The notes beneath the pieces are model-generated. The model was not told where the DNA came from. It searched no databases and saw nothing but the letters and a program-made list of their open reading frames with translations. From contig NC_086352.1 of assembly GCF_036324505.1 (NCBI RefSeq), positions 30,646,312 to 30,710,311 of the forward strand: a stretch of 64,000 bases of DNA, written 5' to 3'. Positions 11,801-24,420 of the stretch are shown here, piece by piece. Made by a program: the position numbers and the translations under genes. Within the stretch, counting starts at the first letter, position 1. The number at the start of each line of letters is the position of its first letter. Source of the stretch: Eleginops maclovinus. Its lineage: Eukaryota; Chordata; Actinopteri; Perciformes; Eleginopidae.

Positions 11801-14069
11801 TTGAGCGTTAGCATCAAATCAGAATGTACACACATGCCATTTAGAGACTTCAAAGTTCAGTGTTGGCTGCAGGGGTGAAAGCTCAGCATCCCACGAACAT
11901 CCCTCGACAGGCCTGGGGGCTGGCAGATAAAAAGCTTAAAAACCCAAACAGAAAAGAATATCTCGCCTGGTTTGTGCCTCTCCAACCTCAGTGAGATCAA
12001 TATGTTTTTAACCTTGCCGCAAAGGATGTGTAATATTTTTATTTTTTACGTTAGATGGGAGTTCAGAGACTGGTACAGAAGTTGACAGCGACAGGGCGTG
12101 TTGGGGAAAGAGCTACAATGAATCCCTTCTTCTGTCACCCCTGTTTGGGGATAACACCACTGAAGACGTAGAACAAAAGAACAAAAGCATAACAACCGCT
12201 TCTTTTAACCTCGACTTGCCGTCTGGAGGAATACGAAGACAGTAAGTGTGCAAATGCCTTGCTACTTCTCCCAACACAATATCATCTATCTTGTTTAAGC
12301 GATTAAGGCAACCAACTCGCGGCTGCAGAGAGAAAGCTGAACAGGCACGGGAAAAGCGAGGCTGTCTCTGTCGGATATGGAAGTGGAGGTTGAATAAAAG
12401 TCTAACACATTTGACATTTGCTATGTCAACAGTTGGACATTTTATAACTTTGTATCGCGTTTGTTCTCCGGCACCGCTGTTTTCTTTAGTGGCTGTGAAT
12501 TGAAGCACCGGCAGATTGCTTTAGCTCTTATACATTCCATCTCCCACACAGTTCACACTTTGACAAAGTCATACCACATGTCCTTGGGGTAATGTCATTT
12601 TATATCACAACACAATGGCATTCTACTTTTGAGTGATGTATAGCTTTGCTCTCCTGATGCCGAACCAACCATGACTCAAGACTTAAGAACGCCCATCCAT
12701 CAATCACGTATGATTCAATATATGCAAACATCCTCCAGCAAGCAGAGCCAGTATAGTTGTAGGATATGGAATGCATACATAAATAAAAAGCTTTGGTGTC
12801 TTTGATTCAAGAACCTTGGTTTGATTCTCCACAGATGTACTTGAGATACAGCTGTGCCTAATCTTGCTTGCGGGTCATATTATTATTTAAAAGCATTGCA
12901 GTTTTTTAAATGTAAATTCCCCACAGTTCCGTATTGAAAAATACAGGACTGGGTGCTTTAAATGTCTACAGGCAAGTGAAGATATACAGTCTCAAGCAGC
13001 TTTTATGCTTGAGGAAATATTAATACTGCATATCTAGACACTTTTTACATTGTGAAATTGTGTGAGATCCTTGGATAATTATTCAATCAGCAGCAAAGCA
13101 TGTCTTGGTCCTACTTCAAAATTAAATGATGAATGCAATGTTATTATTGTGAACACTTCACCGGCATCAGATAGTACCACGCCATTATGTTTGCCTCAAT
13201 GTAAGAGATTTTGGGTTTTGACAGGAGTGTCGCTAATTTGCTTTCGTCAGTACCATGGGAATATCTTGAACAAATTGAATGAGCATTGTATTTTCTAGTT
13301 TGAAAAACTATCGCTAATGTTTCCTATGCAAGGCAATTAACAAGCAACTGCTTTGCTGATGTTGCTTTGGGACCAGTTGTAGAAGTGTGAAGCTTTTCAC
13401 ATGTTGCATGTGCTAACATCACAAAGAACATCCGGAAGCATTAGGTAAAGACCATCTGCGTTTATGGTGGTGACATTGAGGGTGACAGCTCAACTGGATT
13501 CAAGGAACGATGACTGAATCAATGTTCAATATGTAACAATAAGCTAAGAATGCTACATGAGCTGATAATGCTACATCTAAATAGGCAAGACTGTAACCCC
13601 AGAAGGAAATGTTCTCTGAAAAAAAAAAAATCCAGAACTCTCAGTTCCCTACATTTGTGATAGTTGTTTGAATGTCCACATAAACCGAAAGTCCATCTAG
13701 AAAGCTCATACTATACCTCGAGCAAAAACCATGTGAAATTGATAGTGTTTTTTTAATGGAATAGGAAAAAAGTAAAATTTATTTTAGCCTTGAAGACAGG
13801 CCCTGGCGTTTCAATATGTAATGTTAGAATTTTGAGTGAAGCTTTTTCCATAAAAATACAAGGGAATATAATTACCCTAAAATCAATATGAAAGAGAACA
13901 CAAACTCTGAAGTCATGTTGGCACAAAGTTAGAAATCATACATATGGAAATCGTTTTAGCTTATGTCTTTAAGAAGCTGTCACAGCTTGATGCAGGGACT
14001 ATAATTTTGGAAATCTAGGACCCTGAAATCATTATTAAATCATTATTCAGTTGATAATTATTGTAATAC

Positions 14070-14420
14070 GAATCACTTCATTATAACAGAAATGAAATAC
14101 TGGGACTATAGACCGACCAGCGGTTCGGAGGCAGGGCTTAAGATAGCCCACGTGCGGATGCTCTATAGACTCAAGTCCCAAGATGATCTGGATCATTTTT
14201 GTACTTCCTGTCAGTCCATTTTTGGCTTCATGCGCCACTGAGCAACATTCAAAAGAATGAACAGTGCCCCGCCTCCAATGCTATAATCAAGTTCTCTTCA
14301 TACATCCATGGGCATCAACCAGTGCTCGATGTTTCTGGTTAGCTAGCTAAAAACCTTTAAAGGCTATCTCTGCACCTTGTTGTTTCTACATGCTGCAGAG
14401 TTACAACTAACGCATTCATT
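14070..14420 (+). repeat. Dispersed repeat, family B
   Basis: GACTATAGACCGACCAGCGG, GGCAGGGCTTAAG, ATAGACTCAAGTCCCAAGAT, TACTTCCTGTCAGTCCATTT, TTGGCTTCATGCGCCACTGA, GAATGAACAGTGCCCCGCCT and AAAGGCTATCTCTGCACC form a block I recognise as abundant in fish genomes. A shorter relative of the middle part occurs near 46100-46180 and the last motif recurs at about 37216-37234. Probably a non-autonomous element. It lies immediately upstream (plus coordinates) of the 188-nt exon. Confidence 0.5.
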
Positions 14421-14500
14421 GACCTTGATAGCCTCTTACAATCATAGAAAAAGCATGAGCAGATGACTATAGCCATTTCCAGCTAGTTTCAAGGTCTTAC

Positions 14501-14688
14501 CCTTTTCAGCCGTAGAATCCCTTCTTGTGTCTGCGCGTCGGTGACTATCTCGAACATGCCTTGTTCATCTCCCTCGATGATGTTATACGTTGACTTGGCA
14601 TTATCACCGATGTCTCTATCATTTGCCTTCACCTTGCCGCCCATCTTCCCTATTGGTAGGTCTTCAGGGATCACAAACTCGTACAAAC
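14501..14688 (-). CDS. cdh8: Cadherin exon: EC3 first part
   Basis: A 188-nt exon, phase 1 in and phase 0 out; acceptor CTCCACAG, donor GTAAGA. It encodes (S)LYEFVIPEDLPIGKMGGK, then KANDRDIGDNA (EC3 calcium DxD region), YNIIEGDEQGMFEIVTDAQ and TQEGILRLKR. This matches the cadherin-8 pattern SLY.F..PED, KAND.DIG.NA.S.Y.II.GD and DAQ.Q.GI.RL. GKMGGKVK is less typical than the usual G..IG.VKA, but the frame is fully open and the splice sites are sound. Confidence 0.94.
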
Positions 14689-14936
14689 CTGTGGAGGAAC
14701 AGAAAATGGATTGGAGAATTGTTGATTACCTTTCAGAAAGTCAGGGAAGCGTATTACAGCACTAAATCCTCATTACCTCTAACAAGAGTTTGAATTTTGA
14801 GGAGCGTGTTTGAGGAAATGTACAAAATAACATTCATTTTCCCCGATTATAACTAATCAGAGAAATACTTGTTTCCTCCGGTAGTTATTTGGTTTTCTTC
14901 CTATTTCAATTTGGGACAGGAAACAAAGTTACTTAC
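14689..14936 (-). other. Short intron, 248 nt
   Basis: GTAAGT donor at the 14936 end and a CTCCACAG acceptor at the 14689 end. No inserted repeats. It is the only short intron of the gene in this window. Confidence 0.93.
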
Positions 14937-15104
14937 TTTTAGAAAACTTTGGCGGATTGTCGTTGACGTCTGTTAGCGTGACCGTGACTGTCGTGGTTCC
15001 CGACAAGCCCCCCATGTGACCGCCCATGTCCTTAGCCTGTATGACCACAAGGTACTCTTCTCTCATCTCCCGATCCATCCCATGGAGAGCAATTTTTATG
15101 GTCG
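14937..15104 (-). CDS. cdh8: Cadherin exon: EC2 second half and EC2-EC3 linker
   Basis: A 168-nt exon, phase 1 in and 1 out, with acceptor CCACCTTCAG and donor GTAAGT. It encodes A-T-I-K-I-A-L, then MDRE (EC2 calcium motif), [17 protein letters not shown] and the linker [11 protein letters not shown]. The [15 protein letters not shown] block is characteristic of type II cadherins. The alanine created at the exon junction is what I recall for cadherin-8, where most type II paralogues have glycine. The next exon follows after an intron of only 248 nt (14689-14936), the one short intron in the window. Confidence 0.95.
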
Positions 15105-16439
15105 CTGAAGGTGGAAACAGTTCATAACACATTAATGCAATTATAAATATGACTGATATACTCTGCTGCATCGTTTTAACGATGCTCACGCGAGCATGCA
15201 GAAGAAAAACGAGGCATAAATACTGTAACCTTCACACCCATCTCACTCCTCAGTTTGTAGGCTGCATTATTTTCCACCATGACTTCACACAACAAGGGCT
15301 CCACACAAGCAAAAGGTTAAAAGAAAAATCCCTACAGGTTTACTCCAGGTCTTTGTGAGCATGGCAAGGTGGCCATGACTATAGCACTGAGAGTCAGCTG
15401 TGTTTGTTTTCCAGTGTGTTGTTCCGGGGTCTGCAGTCATTTGTATTCTGATTGAGTGTGAATTATGCTGTCTGTCTTGTATAATCTTGAATATTGTATG
15501 CAGAATGGACCTTATTGACTCTGCCACGGCGCTGAATATAAAAAGGGCTCAGCATCGGCATATACGGATAATCCACTCAGGAAACAGAGGCCCGCAGGAT
15601 CATCAAATGAATATAAAACCCCTCATAAAAGCTAGGCTTTGGCATGACACCCTGCCTCGGTCCTGAGCTGCCTCAAACAATGAGAATATGCTTTGATATG
15701 ATGAATAACGTGGGAGGGGTTAGGATGTTGTCTGTGCCTGCATTTTCAATTTCTCTGAAGTATTTTCCTTCGAGATGTAGCACAATTTCAGGGTCAGCTT
15801 TGCTTTTTGGAGGTCACGCACTGATGATCTGAACAACTAGAGAACTTGAGGGACAAGAGTTGGACATGTTTTACAAAATACCTGCCTGAAATCAAAACTG
15901 CAATGGAGTAAATTCCATCCTATTTTATCACCAAAACAAGATGTTTTTACATAGTGTCATTATTTTGTTTAAGTCTTAACCATCATCTCCTTTAGCTCCC
16001 TTAAAATGGCTTTTCTTGGTCTTTGCTTCTATCCCAATGGCTTACTTGCTATGCATACATACAGTATAGTGATTCTGGGACAAGTTGCATATAATTGTAA
16101 ATGCAGCAAAAGATCCAACAATAAACTATAAGACAGTTTAGTATATTAACATTCAATCCAATTAACTGCTACTACAATAATACTTATTATATAAAAATGT
16201 AATTTAATAGAGCACAGCAATAGACAATGATCCATGTGCTGAGTTTCACATGCAGTAAATCCAGAGGACCCTAAGGCTCTCTTAAAGATGAAAATAAAAC
16301 ATAGAAAAAAGAAAATTCCTTTTAAGCACTCTCAAGCTATAACCTCAGTTACAACAGTGTGTTATGTATCTTCTAATCCGCTGGAGTTGTTTCTCTATGC
16401 ATTACATTAATGCACACAATGTAAACAATATTTTGTTTT

Positions 16440-16745
16440 TAATTATAATACTGTCAGTATTGCACATCCCTGAATTCTGCACATTGCACATGGTAAATCC
16501 ACATATTTAATTCCAATTTTAATTGAGTTTCTATGGGAACACCTATATTTCAATGTAAATATTGCTATATTTTTATTGTTATTATAGTTATCTTGTAATA
16601 GTTTTTTATCACACACCCAATTTTATTTTTATTTTTATGTATGTACAGTATATGTATGCACCATAACACCAAAACAAATGTCTCATATGTGTTAACCTAC
16701 TTGGCAATAAACCTGTTTCTGATTCTGGTTCTGATTCACACGACA
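16440..16745 (+). mobile_element. LINE 3'-end fragment
   Basis: ATTGCACAT motifs, AATATTGCTATATTTTTATT, then TGTTAACCTACTTGGCAATA and AACCTGTTTCTGATTCTGGT. This AATAAA-like end with an ATTCTG repeat is the 3' tail of a LINE common in fishes. No reverse transcriptase remains; 5'-truncated, plus orientation. Confidence 0.65.
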
Positions 16746-17177
16746 GGACAACTGGAAGGAATTGTTGCCATTTTAAACACTCAATTGACCATTGAAATAA
16801 AGGGTTTTAATACAACTTGTCTAGTACCTTATTCTAATGGTCCTCTCTATGTTTATACATAATTTAAATTGGCTATAAAATTCTCTTATTGACAAGTAAT
16901 ATTTGTTTTGGCATGACATAATACATTATCCTCGAATATCATTTGAATAAATTCCACAATTTTGGTGCAATTTGTATATTTTTGTTTTATTGGTCTATGT
17001 TAAGTTTATTTAATACAAGGTGATATGCCGTAACATCGCTTTCAGTCCAAAAACACTAACTACTTAATTCCAATAAGTTGTGGATGTTTTCAAGTTTGGA
17101 TTGAATCAAGTTGTTGATTAAGTAATTGTGTCATGGTTATAAAGCAGTGTTATAGCATATCTCCTTCATTTGAACCA

Positions 17178-17240
17178 TCAAGTTGGTAATAGCCTGCTCG
17201 AGATGAATTTGATTGGAAATCACATGCCTAAATTGTTCTT

Positions 17241-17272
<32 letters not shown>

Positions 17273-17705
17273 TGTTGTTAAGGTGTACCTGTCTATTGTG
17301 CTTTCATTGGGTCTTCACACTGGTTTATAAATGAAATTGAGTCAAGATATCTTTGCAGAGTAAGTGGCATAGGAACTTGGTACATTGGATATTTGGCCTA
17401 TATTCGGATAAAACATTTTTTGGGACCATATTATGGTGAAGTTTAGTTTTAGTTAGTATAACTGCATATCCCCTTTCAGGAATTATGAAGTTGGTAGTGG
17501 ATTGGTCGGTATGTTATTTGAATAGAAAACACGTGCCTCGAGGCAGCACTTTACTTTTGATAAACCTTAGTTTTGGTCTTCGGGTTTGACCTGCCTCTCA
17601 ATGAGAACATTTGATCTTCACAGAAGGATTGGAACTTTACGAACTAAAATATTGTGCAGAATTAGTGGCTTAAGAACTTAGTACATTGGATTCATGCTTG
17701 TCGTG
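17178..17705 (+). repeat. Decayed tandem duplication, unit about 305 bp
   Basis: Two aligned stretches: AAGTTGGTAATAGCC..GAAATCACATGCCT (17180) with AAGTTGGTAGTGG..GAAAACACGTGCCT (17487), and ATCTTTGCAGAGTAAGTGGC plus ATAGGAACTTGGTACATTGG (about 17348) with ATTGTGCAGAATTAGTGGCT plus TAAGAACTTAGTACATTGG (about 17651). The first copy carries the (CAA)n run. Confidence 0.7.
17241..17271 (+). repeat. (CAA)n trinucleotide run
   Basis: About 10 units, followed at once by TTGTTGTT, so the end can fold back on the run. Confidence 0.95.
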
Positions 17706-17870
17706 CAAATGCAACATTGATACATGCTGTTTTATGTTACTGGTCTTAGCAGTGAAAATTAGCTTCGAGTGGCATCAACAAGGTAGACCCACCTCCTCTC
17801 AAGTCAGGCAAACAAATTAACCCATGAATAAAAAGAGCAACACAAGCAAGTCACTTGTACTCCCACTTCC

Positions 17871-17873
<3 letters not shown>

Positions 17874-17965
<92 letters not shown>
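17874..17965 (+). repeat. (AC)n microsatellite, 92 nt
   Basis: Uninterrupted run of about 46 units in the 8.6-kb intron; UG in the sense strand of the gene. Confidence 0.98.
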
Positions 17966-17967
<2 letters not shown>

Positions 17968-19447
17968 CAGTCATCATGCCACGAGCAACACTCTCATCTC
18001 TGTTGATCATCGTTAATTATTCAAATTAATTCCTAATCACTGAAAAGGGAGGATAGACAAACACTCATTTCCATAGAAATTTGCCTCAACTTTTTTTTTT
18101 CTTTTCTTTTTTCACCGACCATTAACCAAGTGATGAATTGGGGCATGATGTTTATTTATTTATTGAATGCTTTTCATTTCCAATGTGGCATGGTAAGTGT
18201 CAAACGCATCCTAATGGTTGTTTTCCCCCTTACCTTTTATTTTTCATTAACATTCATTAAAACATCTGGCTCACTTGAATGAGCCATCTGCATGTGCTGC
18301 ACAATCACACAGAGCATGAATGCTAATCCTTAAATTGTCCGTTCAGTGCACTCTCTAAAGCCATGATGCAGTAAGACTACGACGCCAATGTAGAAGAAGA
18401 GCCTGAATTTCTATGTCGAGCTGATCGTCGCTTCTAATTATGTGCATACATTTCGAGCCTCCCTTTCTCCAATCTTGTTTATTGTGTGCTGTTTTCCAAA
18501 TTGTGAGCAGTCGATTTCCATATCATTTCTTATTAATGTAATTTCACCATTATTTAATCATATTGCTTACAGACACATGTTAAAAATCAGCTGAAAAAGC
18601 AATTAGAGATCCAATCTGGAGTCTGTTTGGAGATAACTTTATGCATCATGATGCTGCTGAAGAGTCTGCCTTGTGAAAGGAAGAAGTAATTATTATTATT
18701 ACTTTGAACGCAAGGATGTTACACAGCAGCATGTGAGCCCTGGCCCATTTAGCATTGAGGACGCCAATCAGCTAATGGAAACAGGCAACTCACTGATGCC
18801 CACGTGAATCTTATAATTTAGTAGTTTTGATAATGAATTTCATGCAACCCTTTGATGAACCATACAGCATATCACAGATGACAAAGCTAAACCAAGACAC
18901 AAATTGTAGAAAAGCCTGCTTTTGTTTCAATGTATCAGCGATACAGTAATAACTAATACTACTTTTTTAAAGCCAGCTGAGGTTAGGTAAGTGGGGTTCG
19001 ACACGTTTTCAAAAAGGAAGCACAGAGATGATTTTGTTAACCGTAAAAAAATATTTTTAAACTAATTTGGGTCCAAAAATCTAAATCAAATCTTTATCTC
19101 GTAAGGCAATCTACTGTGAAAAATGATCTATTAAAAAATGTGGTTAGAAAAATGTCCAACCTGCAAACCAACATTTTGACTCAATTGCAAGTTCTCCTTG
19201 GGGGTCGACCAAAAATAACTGCTGTTTCAATAATTGTTGGGAGTAGAAGTTATTAAACCATCCAACAGGAAGTAATCAAACATTCCAACAGGAAGGATGC
19301 CTAAGCTGACCATGTGTAACGTTGTTATTGCTCCGTCAATGAACACGCTTTGTACAAACAGTACCGTGCTAATACTTCATGCTTTATTGCCCCAAATAAA
19401 GACATTTTATTTTGCAATACAGACGTTAACAATTTAAGGGTTATAAT

Positions 19448-19475
19448 GTATATATATATATATATATATATATAT
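19448..19475 (+). repeat. (TA)n run
   Basis: About 14 TA units within AT-rich intron. Confidence 0.95.
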
Positions 19476-21244
19476 TACATAGAATTAAGAATACCTGTGT
19501 CTTTTCAAGTAGAAAAGAGAAGTGCTAATTAAGATTTTGGTAGATTTGATTGAATTTTTTCTAAAAAATGTTGTGCAGAGATACTGCTTCTAAATCATCG
19601 TTATTAAAAGTTACATCAGCTCCTCTTTCTGCCAGAAAAAGGGGAGTTCGTCCTGAAACTTTTCTGCCTTGTCATATAATCTTTTATGGAAGGAAGATTA
19701 AAGGTTCTAATTATATTTTTAAATGAGACTTTTTTTTTCCCTTATTGTAAAATATACCAGTACGATATTATCATTACAAATTACAAAGCTTTACATTGCT
19801 CAAACTAAATATACACGTTTTTGTCTCTGTAGCCTCTACTTCCTGTTTGTGTAAAGCTACACGTATTCTGGTCTCATTCAGCGGGTCCAGGGTGACTATA
19901 TTATCCAGATTGCAATCACATATTGGTAAGATGGTGTTCATACAGTATGATACTTTCCATTAGTGATGTCAGTCACTGTATCTGAGAGATCTGAGAGATA
20001 TAAATATTACCTCATTACATTTATTAATATAAAGTCAGACAATAAGACCTTGCAGCTCTGCAAAGTGTCACCATCCTCATACTGTATGTTCATAATGTGT
20101 TCCTCATTTGTACATCTGTTTACAAACCTTATATCCACATATGAACTCTATACATTATTACAATGTTTATTACACATACACAATTGTATGTCTTTTACTT
20201 TTATTTTAAGTATATCATATGTTACCTTTGAATCCTTTGAATATTATTGGGATTCACATATGGGTCTTTGACTCAGCACATAAGCAGTGTGGGTTTTATT
20301 TATCTTTTCTTCACATAAACAATCTGTTTTCCTGCATTATTTCATGTTTTAATGCAAGCTATACCCTTTCTTATTTCAGTTTTAGTGCCCACACTGATAC
20401 ACATTTGTTGCCCAAGCCTACTGTTGAAGCTTTGAAACATAAGTGTGCATCTGTAGAGGGAAATGGAGGGCGCCCGGGAGCCTGAGTTAACAGCAGCCTC
20501 ACGCTGCCGTAATCTACAAACATCATGAAAAACAGATGGGCCGAGTTACCTGCAGTCCTGTTGATGTTACACAACTTTTTAAACAATAACCAGCATTGTC
20601 AGCTCCCCTTCAGCGTGCATTTGCTTACGTTGTCCCTGGAGAGCCCGCATAAAATTGGTAAGGGAGACATGTAGACTGTGGTTAACAATGTTGTCATTTA
20701 GTATGCTGCTAAGGGCTTTTTTTTAAATCCCTTTACTGTGCTTTCAGAGAAGGAATGAAATTTTAGGCTAATGCACACATGTGTAGAGTGCCATCTCCCT
20801 CAGAGCAGTCTTTTTTTTAACAGAATTCATACCGAGAGCTTTATAAAGGCTTATAAACTGATTTTAAAGTAAAGTATTAAAATGTAATTATCATAATATT
20901 GAATTATATAAGGTGTTGGTTATATCCAGAGGTATTAAGGTCCTTAACTAAGATTATACCACCATATGAAAATATTCCACTAAAAGTAAAAGTCCAGCAT
21001 TTGGAACTTTACTTAACTAAGTGTAATGTTACTTATTAATAATAATACAAATGTAAACAAAGTATAAAAAGTAATTTTGCTGTTCAATGTTGCTATTTCA
21101 CTATTATATTGTCAGGATTAATATTAATGCTGCATCAATGTGTATGTTGCATATTTTACTGCTGTAGATGTTTAATGTTTTGCTCCTTTATAAACTGCTT
21201 GATAGTTCTATATGCAGTTATGCATTATTTTGGACATATTCTGA

Positions 21245-21672
21245 TCATTTTCAGGTTCATATTTGTATTCTGTGCCGCTACTTTGACATGTCTCCATGCT
21301 TTAATGTTCAAAAAGCTCTTTATTTTCCTCACACTGCCTGTGCTGCAGAATCTCTTTTCACCCTCTGTCTGAAACCAGAGCCCAGTCTGCTCTGATTGGT
21401 TAGCTGGCCGGGTCTGTTGTGAATGGTCAACAGCTTAGAGATGTCCCAGCCCTTCCCCTAATGTGTTGGAGCACTAGCCAATACAAATGCAAGTGTAACA
21501 TAGTGATGTCAGTAGGTCACAGAGGTAAACAGAGGGAGGTGCTTCATGCAGAAGGGGAGCGTGTGGGAGAGAAATGTGGGATGTTAGCCTTTGCAAACCA
21601 TTTACATGCACACAAACCTATATAACACACTACAGGAAAGGGAAAACCCCAAAAGAATAATAGGGCCTTTTC
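21245..21672 (+). repeat. Dispersed repeat family A, long copy
   Basis: Shares with 31506-31905, in the same order, TTTTCAGGTTC, AAAAGCTCTTT, CTGTGCTGCAG, AACCAGAGCCCAGTCTGCTC, TGATTGGTTAGCTGGCCGG, TTAGAGATGTCCC, TGTTGGAGCACTA.CCAATA, GTGTAACATAGTGATGTCA and ACAGGAAAGGGAAAACC, ending near TAGGGCC. The GGGCCC ends suggest a non-autonomous DNA transposon; no coding sequence is seen. Confidence 0.75.
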
Positions 21673-23662
21673 AATAAGATCATCATACGTCTGTCAAAAA
21701 CATTCATAAACACGTCCTTCTTTTGTTCATCACAAACATTTTAAATCAAATGATTTGGTAATACATGTTTTTTGACTGGAAAAGGAAGTAAATAAAACTT
21801 GTTACATCATCAAATATGTATATGCTGTCAATAAATGTGTTTCGGAAGTTCATGTAATTCTTTATCATCTGCATAACAATCAATGTCTGTGTCTTTTTTT
21901 TCTCATTCATTTGGTAATTCCTCCTCGCTATTGAGCCCAGGAGTTCTTATTGAGGAGAAAAACAAACTCATTTGTGCACTTGATTTAATAATTTGTGCAC
22001 ACGGATTACTTCATTTGTGCTTTTGATTTAATATTGTTGTTGACGTGATGCAGCTTGACTTTCAAGGTCTGCCTCTCACCGCCCAAACAAAGCCGCAAAG
22101 CCACTTCTAATGGAAAAAAACACAGTGGCTTAACCATAGTAACTGCTGCCTCCACACAAAGGACAATTTATGAGTGCGAGGCTTTTTCTTCCACTTTTAA
22201 CTCTGAGACAAAAGACATAATACAGACACAAACAACTCCCTCTAAACTGCAACAAAAAAGCTAACATCATGAGAATGCACATAACCTTACATTGTTCATT
22301 GGGTATTTTTCTCCCTGCTATTTGAGACACATTTATTTGCCTAAACTCTTGATTGACCTGTACCATTAATTGCATATAGCAGGAACTGCAAATTCAAATC
22401 TAGGCTTCATTAATGAATTGTTTTTCTCTTCCTGTTTCAGAAACTAATGTAAGGCAACATAATGTTTAATTCAGATGAATAATATTTTCAATTACACAAT
22501 AATTTAAAGTCAAATTGCTTATTTTGAATAGCATACATGGTAGCACAAAACACCAGGTGAACTCCAGACTTGGAATACAAAATATGATTTTAATATAATC
22601 ATTCAATTCTTTCTTGGTCATTTATTTTTAAATTATATTACATTTTCTCTGTCACTGTAGTGGAAATACTGTTATTTGGGCACTCATTTTAAACAGTTCT
22701 TTTTTTTTTTTTCATCCCATTCGTCTTTTTTTATTTGATATACAGTATATGTTACTCACTTCAATGTCACATTTAGAGGAGTCGCTACATTGTGGTAGAC
22801 AAAATGCCGGTGATCATTAAACGCTTGGAAATAATTGCTTTGAGGTGTGAAAATGTTGCATTTAATAGTTGTATATACCTTTTTTTATTCCATGATTCTT
22901 GCTTTAAAAGTATTTATTGCATTTTTTGTTGGGGGTCTGATACACAGCTGGGTTCCAAAAGCCTTAAATGGGCCACACAGTTGAGATAGGAGCTTACATT
23001 CATACATCTATTCGCAATAAGTTCAACCCTTCAATGGAAAAATTATTCCCGACAGTGATTTGGACGTACTTATAGAGTCCCGCTCAAATCCTGATAGCCC
23101 ACCACTTGACCTGAGGTGACCTTGTAAGCTCAGTTATCTGAGTCGAAGCAGGTAATGAAAAAGGACAATGTTTAAGGTTCTGACCCCATGTGCCTGGCAC
23201 TGTCTAGAAGAAAACGACTTCTGAAATAATCCTTAGATGTAATCACTCTCGCTGTTAAGCCCATTTCTTTCCTTTTTGTTCCATTATGGGCGTGGCGTCC
23301 CTTCATTACATTTTGTAATACATTATGCTCTCCGATGGTTAGAAACAGACAAAGGATTTGCAAGCTGTATTAATAGCTCCCATTAAATTTAATGAAGCAA
23401 CGTTTCTATCTGGCAGAGATCTTCGGCGGGCTTTGTCAGCCAAACAATGAATATCACCACAAAGGGCCCCAAAGAGGTGTCCTGCTTTTGTGTGTTCCTT
23501 TTATTTGTTATCAACTTGACATGGCCGTCTTGAACAGGTGACTCTTGAAACCAACTTGTTAAACATGCTCTGAGATGGCCTCCAGTGTGTGCAAATTTGT
23601 TCCATAGAAAAGAGATTCATCTTATAATACTGAAAAACCAACAAGCACAGAACCACACTTAC

Positions 23663-23782
23663 CCGTGTTAGGGTCCACAGAGAAATATGGTTGTCCCTCC
23701 AGTATGCTGTACACAAGTCTAGCACTGTTCCCGTACACTGGATCGTCGGCATCTGTGGCTGTTACCCGGGTAACTGGGGTAC
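23663..23782 (-). CDS. cdh8: Cadherin exon: EC2 first half
   Basis: A 120-nt exon of phase 1 in and 1 out. The acceptor is CCCACAG before GTACCCC and the donor is GTAAGT. It completes the Gly codon begun in the previous exon and encodes [20 protein letters not shown] followed by [19 protein letters not shown]. The DADD motif is the calcium-binding DxD of EC2, and [17 protein letters not shown] is a signature of the cadherin-8/-11 group. The 120-nt length is the standard length for this exon. It sits 28.7 kb from the upstream exon and 8.6 kb from the next, so standard ORF finding reads other frames here; the correct frame comes from joining the phases. Confidence 0.95.
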
Positions 23783-23975
23783 CTGTGGGCCAGAGAGACA
23801 GAGTTAGGAACTATGACTTTATAAGCAATCATTTCGACATTGCTGTGCCAGTCAAGATGAGACTATTCAACCCTATGGTGGGTTGATTAAAAAAAATCAT
23901 CTGTATCCGGCATGCTTCACAAATGCTCTGCATTGCCAATTGTGTCATTTTTTATCTGGATTTTATCATATAGAA

Positions 23976-24420
23976 CAGGGATTCCCAAAGTGAGCTGCCA
24001 CCAGGGGGTGCGCAAGATGAAACATGAAATGGTGGTCTGGTGTAAAAATATTACACAGTGTTGTTTTTTAAGTGGGATTTTCCATGCTACAATAAAAACA
24101 GGAACAATAAACATTTCCTTTGTAATCCCTTTTATTTTAAATCAAAAAATTCTAAAAAACTATAATTTATAGTTTTTGATAGAAACGTAGCGGCTGTCTT
24201 CTTCTACGTTTCACTGCAGGCTAGGATATATGCGCGCCAACTCGTTCTTTCAAATATGATTAATTGGCTGAAATCAGGGAAACTGTGAAGTGGAACGTCT
24301 CATGACAAAGCTATTTATATGGCGATAAAACAAAGCTTTGTTGCATTTTTTTTGGAGGGTGCGTCAACCCGGTAGAGACGTAGAAGGGGGTGCGTTGCAA
24401 AAAAAGTTTGGGAACCGCTG
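23976..24420. mobile_element. Short non-autonomous hAT-type transposon (445 bp)
   Basis: Flanked by a perfect 8-bp target duplication ATATAGAA (23968-23975 and 24421-24428). Ends are CAGGGATTCCCAAAGTG and, at the right, TTTGGGAACCGCTG, which reversed reads CAGCGGTTCCCAAA: the imperfect inverted repeat of the hAT class. The 8-bp duplication and CAG...CTG ends are the hAT hallmark. No transposase-like reading frame is present, so it is a MITE. It starts about 190 bp upstream (in transcript sense) of the 120-nt cadherin exon. Confidence 0.9.

Larger units (their letters stand above)
15105..23662 (-). other. Intron, 8558 nt
   Basis: Contains a LINE tail (16440-16745), the ~305-bp tandem pair (17178-17705), (CAA)n, (AC)n, (TA)n, family A copy (21245-21672) and a small direct repeat of CATTTGTGC..TTGATTTAATA near 21970-22035. 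The stretch 18280-18830 is repeat-free, of mixed composition and rich in TAATTA/ATTAAT sites, so a conserved regulatory element is possible there. The rest is unrecognised AT-rich intron. Confidence 0.85.

Noticed and set aside
17241..17280. Regular short repeats that could suggest a CRISPR array
   Set aside because: A simple (CAA)n run without spacers, in a eukaryotic intron.
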